From NCBI GenBank assembly GCA_947630315.1, contig CANRHA010000014.1, positions 1 through 15,360 on the forward strand: a stretch of 15,360 nucleotides of DNA. Reading direction: 5' to 3'. The notes under the pieces were generated by a model that did not search any database, had not been told where the DNA came from, and worked only from the letters and a program-made list of their open reading frames with translations. This document shows, in pieces, positions 1 to 6,680 of this stretch. The position numbers and the translations under genes are program-made. Every line of letters starts with the position of its first letter. Within the stretch, counting starts at the first letter, position 1. Origin of the DNA: an uncultured Clostridia bacterium (GTDB lineage: Bacteria > Bacillota > Clostridia > Oscillospirales > Ruminococcaceae).

Positions 1-777
1 GCTATAGACCTCTGCGTCGAGGAGGGCATGAAGACCGGCGTGCAGATATGCATACACAAGTACAACCTTGACACCCTCTTTGACACAGTTAAGCTGATGG
101 GCGAAAAGGGCGTAAATTGGATACGCGTGATAAGGACCTCAGAGTCGCCGAGGTGGAAGGAAAACGCCCCCGACGCCTGTCTTGACGTTGAGGAATACTA
201 CAACATCTGCATAGACATTCTTACCCGCTACGCAAAAACCGGCCTCAACTCCGATATAGTTCTCTGGATGTTTGCCGATTACTACCCCAGGGGCTCGGCG
301 TACAGGTTCGTGCCGGTAGATTATTCGGGCGACTACGAAAAGGACATGAGAAGGCCGACCTGCGAGGGCGCAAGAGGCTCTATGGCTATATCCTCCGAGG
401 GGCAGGTCGCGCCCTGCAACCAGATGTCGGGCTATTTTGCAAAGTACGGTGTAGACCTCGGGAATATCAAAAACGGCGTTCAGCCCCTCTTACAGGAGGG
501 CCCCTACCTTGACAGCATACTTATGCCGGTGTCGAAGGTCCTCGAAAACCCGATATGCTCGGTCTGCAAGTTCAGCAGATACTGCCTCGGCGGGTGCAGA
601 GCCGTAGCGGAGATGCTCGGAGAATATATGGGGCCAGACCTTTCAAAGTGCCTGTTCTTCAAAAAGGGCTACTACCAGAAGGCGAGAAGGGCTTTCGATC
701 AGGCTGGCAAGGAATGCGGCAGGGAATTTAAATGCATTACGCCGATACCCGAGCTTGAAAAGGAGCTTAACGGCTGA
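1..777 (+). CDS. Radical SAM/SPASM peptide-modifying enzyme, C-terminal part (5' end outside window)
   Basis: The frame is open from base 1, so this is the C-terminal 258 residues of a longer protein; the CX3CX2C motif that holds the SAM-binding cluster lies upstream of the window. Counting from Met at base 28, seven cysteines form a textbook SPASM domain: C112-X12-G-X4-C130, then C177-X2-C180-X5-C186-X3-C190, then C208. In the family these ligate auxiliary [4Fe-4S] clusters in enzymes that crosslink RiPP precursors through thioether or C-C bonds. The Met at base 28 is internal and should not be taken as the start. A small double-glycine peptide gene begins 34 bases downstream on the same strand, which makes a precursor peptide the likely substrate (inference). 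SPASM proteins also include sulfatase maturases and other enzymes; the neighbours argue for RiPP maturation. The exact reaction cannot be told. Confidence 0.9.
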   Translation, partial: AIDLCVEEGMKTGVQICIHKYNLDTLFDTVKLMGEKGVNWIRVIRTSESPRWKENAPDACLDVEEYYNICIDILTRYAKTGLNSDIVLWMFADYYPRGSAYRFVPVDYSGDYEKDMRRPTCEGARGSMAISSEGQVAPCNQMSGYFAKYGVDLGNIKNGVQPLLQEGPYLDSILMPVSKVLENPICSVCKFSRYCLGGCRAVAEMLGEYMGPDLSKCLFFKKGYYQKARRAFDQAGKECGREFKCITPIPELEKELNG

Positions 778-811
778 TTTCAATACGGAAAATAAGACAG
801 GAGGGTCTATT

Positions 812-1279
812 ATGGCAGACATAAGGGATAAGGATATAGAGCAGGCCGCCGGAGGGCTTAATATTGTGGAGGATACCGCAGAGGAGCTTATGGAAAGGGG
901 CTTCACCAAACATGAGTTTTCCTGTCCTGTGGACAACTGCCCGGAATTTATCAGCAAGGCGGACAGCCTTCCTAAGCGGTGCGCAAGCTGCAGGCACGCG
1001 GCGTATCCGACATACAAAGGCGGGCTTCGCCCGGGGCCACGGCAACCGCCGCAAAATGTAAGAGCCGCCAACATGGAAGCTGGCGGCTTTGTGTCAGGGG
1101 TCTGTTTTCTCATTGAAGGGGGCAGCCCCCTGATTTTATTCTTCATTCATTTTTTCCTTATACGAAAGCGCAAGCATTGTCAGATCGTCAAACTGTTCCG
1201 CCTCGCCGACAAAGGCGTCGACGTCGGCCTTTACGGCTTCAATGATCTCACGCGGCGAGCGCGAGGTGTTTTCGCTTAA
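812..1279 (+). CDS. Cys-containing peptide with double-glycine leader, putative RiPP precursor (3' end doubtful)
   Basis: The ATG at 812 follows a strong AGGAGGG ribosome binding site, so it is preferred over an in-frame ATG at 755 inside the preceding gene. The leader ends in the motif DIEQAAGG (Gly14-Gly15), the type cut by C39 peptidases. The core has C38-X4-C43 and a C57-X2-C60-R motif that is shared with the peptides at 5606 and 5902. The frame does not stop until 1279: it runs through two hairpins and 140 bases into the convergent phosphatase gene. A stop in another frame (TAA, 1059-1061) lies right before the first hairpin. The natural product is therefore probably about 80 residues, with a small frameshift somewhere between about 1000 and 1055. 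Residues 1-65 are well supported; everything after about residue 70 is doubtful. It is likely a substrate of the radical SAM enzyme just upstream. Confidence 0.7.
   Translation: MADIRDKDIEQAAGGLNIVEDTAEELMERGFTKHEFSCPVDNCPEFISKADSLPKRCASCRHAAYPTYKGGLRPGPRQPPQNVRAANMEAGGFVSGVCFLIEGGSPLILFFIHFFLIRKRKHCQIVKLFRLADKGVDVGLYGFNDLTRRARGVFA
1063..1090 (+). terminator. Hairpin after first peptide gene, possible terminator
   Basis: A perfect 8-bp stem (AGCCGCCA at 1063-1070 with TGGCGGCT at 1081-1088) encloses a 10-nt loop and is followed by only a short T-run (TTTGTGT). It sits directly after a TAA in an alternative frame at 1059-1061, which suggests that the peptide gene ends here. The weak U-tract lowers confidence in intrinsic termination. 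Confidence 0.5.
1117..1140. terminator. Hairpin between convergent genes, possible bidirectional terminator
   Basis: AGGGGG (1117-1122) pairs with CCCCCT (1126-1131) around a 3-nt loop. On the + strand it is followed by GATTTTATT. It lies 4 bases beyond the stop codon of the - strand phosphatase, so it may stop transcripts from both sides. Read on the - strand the U-tract is poor. Confidence 0.5.
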
Positions 1280-2746
1280 GGCCTTTTCAAGCCGCTCCAT
1301 TCCGTAAAGCTCGCTGTTGGCGTTCGTGGCCTCGGTGACGCCGTCGGTGTACTGGAACACCTTGTCGCCCGGCTGAAGCATCATGCTGCCCGATTTGTAG
1401 CGCATGTCCTCCATTCCCGCAAGGACAAAGCCCGGCTTTATCTTATACGGCTTGAACGGCTCGCCGGCGTGGGCTATAAACGGCATTTCGTGGCCGGCGT
1501 TCACATATCTGAACTCGCCGGTTATGAGGTCAAGAACGCCCTCGAATGCGGTTATGAACAGCCCCTCGGAGTTGGACGAGCAGAGCATGTTGTTTACCTC
1601 GCTGAACACCGCTCCGAGGTCTTCGCCCGGCTCGGTGTGATCCTTTATCAGGGTCTTGCCTATTACCATGAACAGCGCCGCCGGTACGCCCTTTCCCGAA
1701 ACGTCCGCCATTACTATTGCAAGGTGGCTCTTGTCGACCATGAAGAAGTCGTAGAAGTCGCCGCCGACCTCCTTAGCCGGGTTCATCGAGGCGAAGATAT
1801 CTATTTCAGGCAGCTCGGGGAATGCCGGGAAGATGCACGGCAGCATGGAAGCCTGAATGTGCCTTGCAACGTCAAGCTCGGCGCCTATGCGCTCCTTTTC
1901 GGCGGTGACGCGGCTCAGATTCTTTATGTATTCGTCAAGTTCGCTTACCATGTAGTTCATCGAGTCGGAAAGATCTTCAAGCTCGTCGCCGGTCTTTATT
2001 TCAAGATTAAATTCGCTTAGGTGCTCTACATTGTCCTCAACAAGCCCCGTGGCCGCGCTGTGAAGCTTTTTGATCGGCCTTATTAAGATCCGCCTTACAT
2101 AGTAGTAATACGCGAACACCGACACCGCCAGCACCGCGAGCGTAACCAAAAGGGTGAGCAGCATCAGCTGGCGTATCTGCGCGTTTATCACGTCCATCGA
2201 GATGTCTACGCTTGCAAGGGCGGCGGGGTTCCCGCTGCTGTCAAGTATTGCCACATACGCCGAGGCGAGATATCCGTACTCCTCGTTTTCGGTGACAAGT
2301 ATAGTATGCTCTGCGTTTGCGGCAAAAGCCTTATGCATAAGTTCGTCGCCGTCGCCGTAGTAGGCGTCTGAATCGCCGAGCTCACATACGCCCTCGTCTC
2401 CCGGAAGGCCGACGTCCCAGATATAGACCATCGCGTCGTCCTCGGGAACGACAACGTAGAAGTATTTCGGCCCTATGTTTTTCTTGAGGTTTAAAAGGTA
2501 GCTCTGGACCTCGTCATAGTAGGCGTCCTTTTCGCCGGTAAGGTAGTAGTTCTGAATGCTGTCGCCGTCGATATATTCCGCAGCGGCCGAGGCGAGGTTG
2601 AAGGCGAGGTTCTGGTAGTATTCCTCCATTCTCATTCGGTACAGCCCGGTTATGGCGGGTATAAGCGCAACGGCAAGGACCGCCGCCATTGTTACAAGGC
2701 CGAGAAGAAGCTTTGGCTGAAGTCTGAATTTTCCGGTTTTTTTCAT
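1136..2746 (-). CDS. Membrane-bound SpoIIE-family PP2C serine phosphatase with extracellular sensor and HAMP domain
   Basis: This 536-residue protein has a membrane segment at about 13-35, an extracytoplasmic region at about 36-190 that resembles a Cache-type sensor, a second membrane segment at about 194-217, a HAMP-like and coiled linker at about 218-300, and a PP2C/SpoIIE domain at about 305-530. Metal-binding motifs are intact: GGDFYDF (328-334), the stretch starting MADVSGKG (346-353), YTDGVTEA (466-473) and QFDDLT (518-523). In the family, such phosphatases dephosphorylate a STAS-domain antagonist and so release it to bind its RsbW-type kinase; the STAS protein at 12666 is the natural candidate. 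The start has a GGAGGT site and overlaps the stop of the upstream formyltransferase by 4 bases (ATGA), so translation is probably coupled. It is the last gene of the operon running from 5351. The signal sensed is unknown. Confidence 0.93.
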   Translation of the reverse strand: MKKTGKFRLQPKLLLGLVTMAAVLAVALIPAITGLYRMRMEEYYQNLAFNLASAAAEYIDGDSIQNYYLTGEKDAYYDEVQSYLLNLKKNIGPKYFYVVVPEDDAMVYIWDVGLPGDEGVCELGDSDAYYGDGDELMHKAFAANAEHTILVTENEEYGYLASAYVAILDSSGNPAALASVDISMDVINAQIRQLMLLTLLVTLAVLAVSVFAYYYYVRRILIRPIKKLHSAATGLVEDNVEHLSEFNLEIKTGDELEDLSDSMNYMVSELDEYIKNLSRVTAEKERIGAELDVARHIQASMLPCIFPAFPELPEIDIFASMNPAKEVGGDFYDFFMVDKSHLAIVMADVSGKGVPAALFMVIGKTLIKDHTEPGEDLGAVFSEVNNMLCSSNSEGLFITAFEGVLDLITGEFRYVNAGHEMPFIAHAGEPFKPYKIKPGFVLAGMEDMRYKSGSMMLQPGDKVFQYTDGVTEATNANSELYGMERLEKALSENTSRSPREIIEAVKADVDAFVGEAEQFDDLTMLALSYKEKMNEE

Positions 2747-3570
2747 CTTGGCACCTCCGTCGGGAGTATGTGAAGTCTTAAATGTCCGTCGCTCAATCTG
2801 TATAAAAGCCTGTCGGGCGAGAGGGACCTTACGTCGCAGTCAAGTTTTGCGCTGCCGGGGGATATCCCGTTTACATAGTATTCCCTGCCGCCGATCGGCG
2901 CTATTGTCATTCCGTTATACTTTCCGAATATTTCAAGGGCCTCTTTGCGGGTCATATCGTGTGAAAGGGTCATCAGACTTACGTCGGGGCGCTTCCAGTA
3001 GGGGAGCTTTTCGCCCTGCTTTGACGCGTTCTTCCAATATCCGTCAAAATCGGAGAATATCTCTTTTACCATTGTAAGCGCGTTTTCCGCGCATTTTATA
3101 TACATGTCCACGCTGTCGGTCTCGGGGGTGATCTCTATTTCGCGCTGATCTATTATTTCGCCGCCGTCAAGCCTCGGGGCGAGCTTATGGACCGTCACCC
3201 CCGAAGATTTCAGCCCGAGGGTGAACGCCGATTCTATCGGATAATAGCTACGCCCGACCGGCAAAAGTGAGCTGTGAACGTTCATGCCCTTAAACTCCGC
3301 CAGCCCCTCGGGGATGGGGATAATTCTGTTGTATTCGGCGACGAATATAAGTTCGCAGCCTTCCTCTTTAAAGTACTTTTCTATCCTTTCGGGCGTTATC
3401 GGCTCATAGTAAACGGGTATGCCGTGCCGTTCCGCCTCTTTTTTTATTGAATACTCCGTAAAGTAGTCCTCGTCGTTGTGATATGTATATAGCGCGAGGA
3501 TCTCGTGGTTTTTAAGGAAATATTCAAAGCAGGACAAAAAGACGTCGCTTCCGAAGTATACGATCTTCAT
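2743..3570 (-). CDS. Formyltransferase-fold protein (Fmt/GART-like)
   Basis: The 275-residue protein has the formyltransferase catalytic triad in order: Asn97 and His99 in MNVHSSLLP, and Asp135 in RLDGGEII. These match the Asn-His-Asp set of GART and methionyl-tRNA formyltransferase, which use 10-formyltetrahydrofolate as one-carbon donor. The usual SLLP-x-YRG loop is changed to SLLPVGRSYYP, and the C-terminal part (about 190-275) is not a clear Fmt tRNA-binding domain. A housekeeping Fmt would normally sit beside def or priA, not here. It lies 38 bases after the MATE-fusion gene and overlaps the phosphatase gene, with its own GGAGG site. A role in formylating the peptide product, a sugar or another amine is possible, but only the context suggests this. 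The fold and catalytic residues are secure; the substrate is not. Confidence 0.85.
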   Translation of the reverse strand: MKIVYFGSDVFLSCFEYFLKNHEILALYTYHNDEDYFTEYSIKKEAERHGIPVYYEPITPERIEKYFKEEGCELIFVAEYNRIIPIPEGLAEFKGMNVHSSLLPVGRSYYPIESAFTLGLKSSGVTVHKLAPRLDGGEIIDQREIEITPETDSVDMYIKCAENALTMVKEIFSDFDGYWKNASKQGEKLPYWKRPDVSLMTLSHDMTRKEALEIFGKYNGMTIAPIGGREYYVNGISPGSAKLDCDVRSLSPDRLLYRLSDGHLRLHILPTEVPR

Positions 3571-3608
3571 CAGCCGTTCCTCCGTATATTATATAATTAT
3601 AGTTTGGA

Positions 3609-5351
3609 TCATATCCTGATTATAAGCGAATTGAAGCCCTGATAGCGGCGGTAGAAAAACTCCTTGGCGCGCTTTTTTATGACCAAAACGCCCATGCTGT
3701 CCATGTCGAAATCGCTGTCGGCGCTCGCCTTTTGGCTGCTCATGCCGAACGGGTTGAACGAGGTAGCGTCGTCGCGCATGTGAAGCTCCAGAATGCCGTT
3801 TTCAAACATTATCGCGGTTATCTGTATATACCCGTCGGTCCTGCCGCTGAAGCCCCGGTTGAGCACCGCCATGCCTATCTCCTCAACGGTCATCGTCACC
3901 AAAAGGCTTTGTTTTGTATCGGCGCCCCAGCGCTCGCAAAATTCCTCAAGCTCGCGGCTAACGTCCATGATGTCGTTAGAGGTGCTTAAAACCGTCTTCT
4001 GATATATCCTCTCGGGGTCGAGCTCGGCTTTTTTGTATCTGCCGCCTATACAGCTCAGGCCGAATATCAGAAGCGAACAGGCCTCGGTCAGAAGAAACAG
4101 CAGCCGGAAGTATTTAAGCCCGAAGCTGCGGCATGCAAACGTGAGCGGGATAAGCAGCACCGCCCCGCGAAGCGTTTCGAGGACAAAGGAGGGCTTTTCG
4201 TTCTCGCACGCCTGGAAATATCCGCATATCAGGATATTAAGCCCGGCAAACAGCGCCGCGATCCCGTATATCCTCAAAGCGGTAAACGCAAGCGCCTCGG
4301 AGGGGGAACCGGCTATGCCGAAAAGCAGGCACATTCCGCGCGGGGATATCTCCACAAAGGCTATCAGCGCTCCGCCTATCAAAAGCCCGCTTGAAAGTCC
4401 CAAATTCAGCACGCTGCGCTTGCCCTTTGAGTTGTGTTCGCCCTGATATGTCGACAAAACCGGCTGCATCGCCCGGCAGGTGCCCTCAAACAGATACAGT
4501 ATAAGGTAGGAGGTGTTCTGGATAACGTCGAAAACCGCAACGGCCGTTTCGCCGCCGAGACGTATCAGCATGTTGTTGCAGATGAGGAAAAAGATCATCT
4601 GGTAGAGGTACTGCACCGAAGTTGCAAAGCCCGCTCTCATCGAGAAAGCCGCCTCGGCCATGGGTTTTATTGAAATAAGCGTGAAGCGCAGAGGGCTGTT
4701 TTTCTTGAAGAACCCCGGCAGGTAGATGGCTATTGCTATTACCTGGCCGATCAGCGTTGAAAGCGCCGCGCCGGCGGTGCCCATTCCCGCAAAGATCACC
4801 AATATAACGTTAAAGCCTATGTCGCAGATGTTTCCGACGATCGAGCCGACTCCCGCAAGCTTCTGACTCTCGTTGTTGCGGAGATAGTAGTTGAATATGT
4901 TAGACATATAAAACAGCGGGGTGGCCGAAATAAGTATCCTTAAATAATCCTTTGTGGCGGTGTAAAGCTCGCCGTCCGCGGGAACGGTGCCCAAAAGTCT
5001 TAAAAGCCCGCCGATGAATATGTTCCCGAGAACGGCGGTCAGAACGCTTAAGATCAGCGCGAGCCAGAAAATTCCGCCGAAGCTTTTTTCGGCTTCCTCC
5101 CTCTTTCCCTCGCCCAAAAGCCGGGAATACCGCACCGACCCGCCCAGCCCGAGGCCGTGGGCGAACATGCAGTTGATCATATATACGGGCAGAATAAGCC
5201 CTATAGCCGCAAGCCCGACCGAGCCGAGCTTCTGGCCTACAACAACCGCGTCGGCCATGTCGCTGAGCGCCCAGCCTAACGACGAAAGTATCGCCGGGGT
5301 CCACAGGCGGCGGAACATTTTAACGGTAAAGCCGTCCTTGATCTTCTGCAT
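3609..5351 (-). CDS. MATE-family efflux transporter fused to a C-terminal RsbW-like HATPase domain
   Basis: Residues about 10-437 form a MATE/MOP-superfamily transporter with about twelve hydrophobic segments. MATE proteins export drugs or metabolites using H+ or Na+ gradients. After a short linker, residues about 448-580 look like an anti-sigma-factor HATPase domain: an N-box-like stretch TVEEIGMAVLN (Glu490/Glu491, Asn498), a G1-like segment MRDDATSFNPFG (526-536), and a G2-like segment with Met553-Gly554 followed by VLVIKK. The end (FNSLIIRI) parallels the end of the free kinase at 14102 (KNILAIKK). The normal GxG glycines are reduced, so ATP binding is uncertain. The usual MATE length is about 450, so the extra 130 residues are a true addition. 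It is the first gene of a - strand operon, 45 nt downstream of an extended -10 carrying the shared 12-bp element. Partner-switch control of transport is an inference. Confidence 0.88.
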   Translation of the reverse strand: MQKIKDGFTVKMFRRLWTPAILSSLGWALSDMADAVVVGQKLGSVGLAAIGLILPVYMINCMFAHGLGLGGSVRYSRLLGEGKREEAEKSFGGIFWLALILSVLTAVLGNIFIGGLLRLLGTVPADGELYTATKDYLRILISATPLFYMSNIFNYYLRNNESQKLAGVGSIVGNICDIGFNVILVIFAGMGTAGAALSTLIGQVIAIAIYLPGFFKKNSPLRFTLISIKPMAEAAFSMRAGFATSVQYLYQMIFFLICNNMLIRLGGETAVAVFDVIQNTSYLILYLFEGTCRAMQPVLSTYQGEHNSKGKRSVLNLGLSSGLLIGGALIAFVEISPRGMCLLFGIAGSPSEALAFTALRIYGIAALFAGLNILICGYFQACENEKPSFVLETLRGAVLLIPLTFACRSFGLKYFRLLFLLTEACSLLIFGLSCIGGRYKKAELDPERIYQKTVLSTSNDIMDVSRELEEFCERWGADTKQSLLVTMTVEEIGMAVLNRGFSGRTDGYIQITAIMFENGILELHMRDDATSFNPFGMSSQKASADSDFDMDSMGVLVIKKRAKEFFYRRYQGFNSLIIRI

Positions 5352-5396
5352 TTATATCACCATTGAATACGTTTATTTGTAAAAATCATATCTTTC

Positions 5397-5437
5397 ATTA
5401 TAGCATATAAACCGTTGTCGGAACGTGTTGTCTGCGC
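5397..5437 (-). promoter_or_regulatory. Promoter with upstream 12-bp element, driving the MATE/formyltransferase/phosphatase operon
   Basis: Read on the - strand, the element GCGCAGACAACA (5437-5426) is followed after 23 bases by TATAAT (5402-5397), preceded by TGC, which makes an extended -10. No good -35 hexamer is present at the 17-bp position, which suggests that an activator bound at the element substitutes for it. The start codon of the MATE fusion lies 45 nt after the -10. AAACCTT is found just upstream of the element, as in the promoter at 8451-8491. Confidence 0.65.
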
Positions 5438-5520
5438 AAGGTTTCATGCCGCGGATTGCAGCAAAAATTTTTGAGGCAGATGTATAAATTTTCCAATGCA
5501 TCGTGGGCAACATAAAAGCG

Positions 5521-5560
5521 GCGTAAACGACACGGCACGCGGGATATTTTATGGTATAAT
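5521..5560 (+). promoter_or_regulatory. Promoter with upstream 12-bp element, driving the Cys-rich peptide genes
   Basis: The element GCGTAAACGACA (5521-5532) is followed after 22 bases by TATAAT (5555-5560), preceded by TGG (extended -10). The sequence at the -35 position (ACGGCA) is a poor match to TTGACA. The ATG at 5606 lies 45 nt after the -10. A looser partial copy ending in GGCAACA (5506-5512) lies 20 bp upstream. Together with the element at 5426-5437 it forms an inverted pair 83 bp apart in this divergent intergenic region. Confidence 0.65.
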
Positions 5561-5605
5561 TGTTTTAGAACAAAAATATTCAAAATGTAAAAAGGGGGCT
5601 GCAAT

Positions 5606-5851
5606 ATGGCGAACGGTATTCTCAATGACGACGAGCTGAGCGGTGTGTCTGGTGGAACGGAGACATACGCCGAGGATATATATTCATATTACAGCACCTG
5701 CGAGGATTGGACCTGCGCGATATGCCGCAAGCGCTGCACCGAGAGGTGTCACATATGTGAAAACGGCAGCATTTCCAAGGCGGTCTGCAACCTCTGCCTG
5801 AACTACGACCACGCCAGCGGAAGCTGTCTCCTCGGAAAATCGGGCAGCTGA
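5606..5851 (+). CDS. Nine-cysteine peptide with double-glycine leader, putative RiPP precursor
   Basis: This 81-residue peptide starts at an ATG behind AAAGGGGG. Its leader ends in ELSGVSGG (Gly16-Gly17), a standard double-glycine site for C39 peptidase exporters such as the one at 8633. The core has nine cysteines at 32, 37, 40, 44, 48, 51, 61, 64 and 74, with three C-X2-C pairs (37/40, 48/51, 61/64). The first pair is followed by Arg, giving the CxxCR motif also seen in the peptides at 812 and 5902. Cysteines may be donors for thioether crosslinks by a SPASM enzyme, may form disulfides, or may bind metal; the sequence cannot choose. It is first in a + strand unit and directly controlled by the promoter at 5521-5560. 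No known bacteriocin family is recognised. Confidence 0.85.
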   Translation: MANGILNDDELSGVSGGTETYAEDIYSYYSTCEDWTCAICRKRCTERCHICENGSISKAVCNLCLNYDHASGSCLLGKSGS

Positions 5852-5901
5852 GCCAAGAACCGAAAATCGGATCTTATATTTAATGACGGAGGTGCAAAAC
5901 C

Positions 5902-6129
5902 ATGACGGAACTTAACGACCTTAATCTTGAACAGGTGAACGGCGGAACGTCGTATTTTTCGGGCAACGAGGCCTGCGAACTTTTCGAGCCGGTGCCCGAC
6001 GCAAAAAGAACCGACGTATGCAGGTCCTGTCGGTTTTTTGTGCGCCTTGATTTTCCCGCCGCTCTTAAGTGCGACGGCAGATGCATGTATTCGTCTATAA
6101 TAAGAGAAGAAACCGAAAACGGCAACTGA
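5902..6129 (+). CDS. Five-cysteine peptide with double-glycine leader, putative RiPP precursor
   Basis: This 75-residue peptide starts 50 bases after the previous one, behind a strong GGAGGTG site. The leader ends in LNLEQVNGG (Gly14-Gly15), almost the same as DIEQAAGG in the peptide at 812. The core has Cys25, Cys40, Cys43, Cys57 and Cys61; C40-R-S-C43-R is the CxxCR motif shared by all three peptides, and C57-X3-C61 adds a second pair. The core is rich in charged and aromatic residues. It is likely co-transcribed with the gene at 5606. Two different precursors in tandem suggest a two-component product or two substrates for one maturase (inference). Confidence 0.83.
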   Translation: MTELNDLNLEQVNGGTSYFSGNEACELFEPVPDAKRTDVCRSCRFFVRLDFPAALKCDGRCMYSSIIREETENGN

Positions 6130-6166
6130 TCGGATATTCCCCGCGAGAGGGTATCACATAAATTTT

Positions 6167-6178
6167 TTACATATGTAA
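6167..6178. promoter_or_regulatory. 12-bp perfect palindrome overlapping a ribosome binding site
   Basis: TTACATATGTAA is a perfect inverted repeat, and its last two A residues form the start of the AAGGAG ribosome binding site (6177-6182) of the membrane protein at 6192. It could be an operator or a weak translational control element. A 12-bp AT-rich palindrome can arise by chance, so support is low. Confidence 0.2.
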
Positions 6179-6191
6179 GGAGAAATGTAAA

Positions 6192-6626
6192 ATGGAAAAG
6201 AAACCTATCACAAAATTTTTAAAGGTAATGTCGATCATTCACCTTGTACTGGCGATCCTCGGCGTTATCACAAGCATTCTTGCGATCATCAGCTACGCCG
6301 CCCTTCCCGGACTTTCCGCGCTTGTTGAGGAAACCGCCGAGATAGACATCACCCCGCTCACCTGGATAAGCATAGTTATCGGCCTGGTATGCTGCGTTGT
6401 CGACATCTGCCTTTCGGTATTTTCCTTAAAGCACGACAAACTCCAGCTCGTCTACAGGATCTCTGTCTTCACTATGCTCGCCACCACCGTATTCAACGGC
6501 GTTGAGACCAGAAGCATAGGCGACGTCATCAACCTTCTTCTCGGCCTTATCCTGCCCTGCCTGTTCATCTACGCCGTATACCAGCAGCTCAAGCTTGACG
6601 GCGATCTTCCCGGCAAGAAGAACTGA
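6192..6626 (+). CDS. Small four-helix membrane protein, unknown function
   Basis: This 144-residue protein has hydrophobic segments at about 9-34, 57-79, 88-102 and 110-131, and a Lys-rich C-terminus (PGKKN). The start is set by AAGGAG with a 9-nt gap. No family is recognised with confidence. It is the last gene of the unit that begins with two Cys-rich double-glycine peptides and is followed by a strong hairpin. Small multi-helix membrane proteins next to bacteriocin-type precursors are often immunity proteins; that is an inference from position, not from sequence. Confidence 0.8.
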   Translation: MEKKPITKFLKVMSIIHLVLAILGVITSILAIISYAALPGLSALVEETAEIDITPLTWISIVIGLVCCVVDICLSVFSLKHDKLQLVYRISVFTMLATTVFNGVETRSIGDVINLLLGLILPCLFIYAVYQQLKLDGDLPGKKN

Positions 6627-6640
6627 TATTAAAAAATTCA

Positions 6641-6680
6641 AGCCCCCGGTTCCGAAAAAAGGAGCCGGGGGTTATTTTTA
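6641..6680. terminator. Strong bidirectional intrinsic terminator
   Basis: An 11-bp stem (6643-6653 with 6661-6671, CCCCCGG core, one G-T pair) encloses the loop GAAAAAA. On the + strand it is followed by TTATTTTTA; on the - strand by CTTGAATTTTTT. It lies between the convergent membrane protein gene and LytTR regulator gene and overlaps the regulator's last codons. Confidence 0.9.

Noticed and set aside
643..1146. Open frame of 167 codons on the - strand opposite the SPASM C-terminus and first peptide
   Set aside because: It is antisense to the conserved SPASM end and crosses both hairpins; composition is not protein-like.
1469..2020. Open frame of 183 codons on the + strand inside the phosphatase gene
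   Set aside because: It is antisense to the intact PP2C motifs, with no ribosome binding site.
3578..3604. TATAAT-like AT-rich stretch upstream of the formyltransferase gene
   Set aside because: The 38-base gap follows directly on the MATE gene, no -35 or 12-bp element is seen, and read-through from the upstream promoter is simpler.
5398..5625. Open frame of 75 codons on the - strand across the divergent promoter region
   Set aside because: It covers both promoter elements, overlaps the start of the Cys-rich peptide gene, and has no good ribosome binding site or recognisable protein features.
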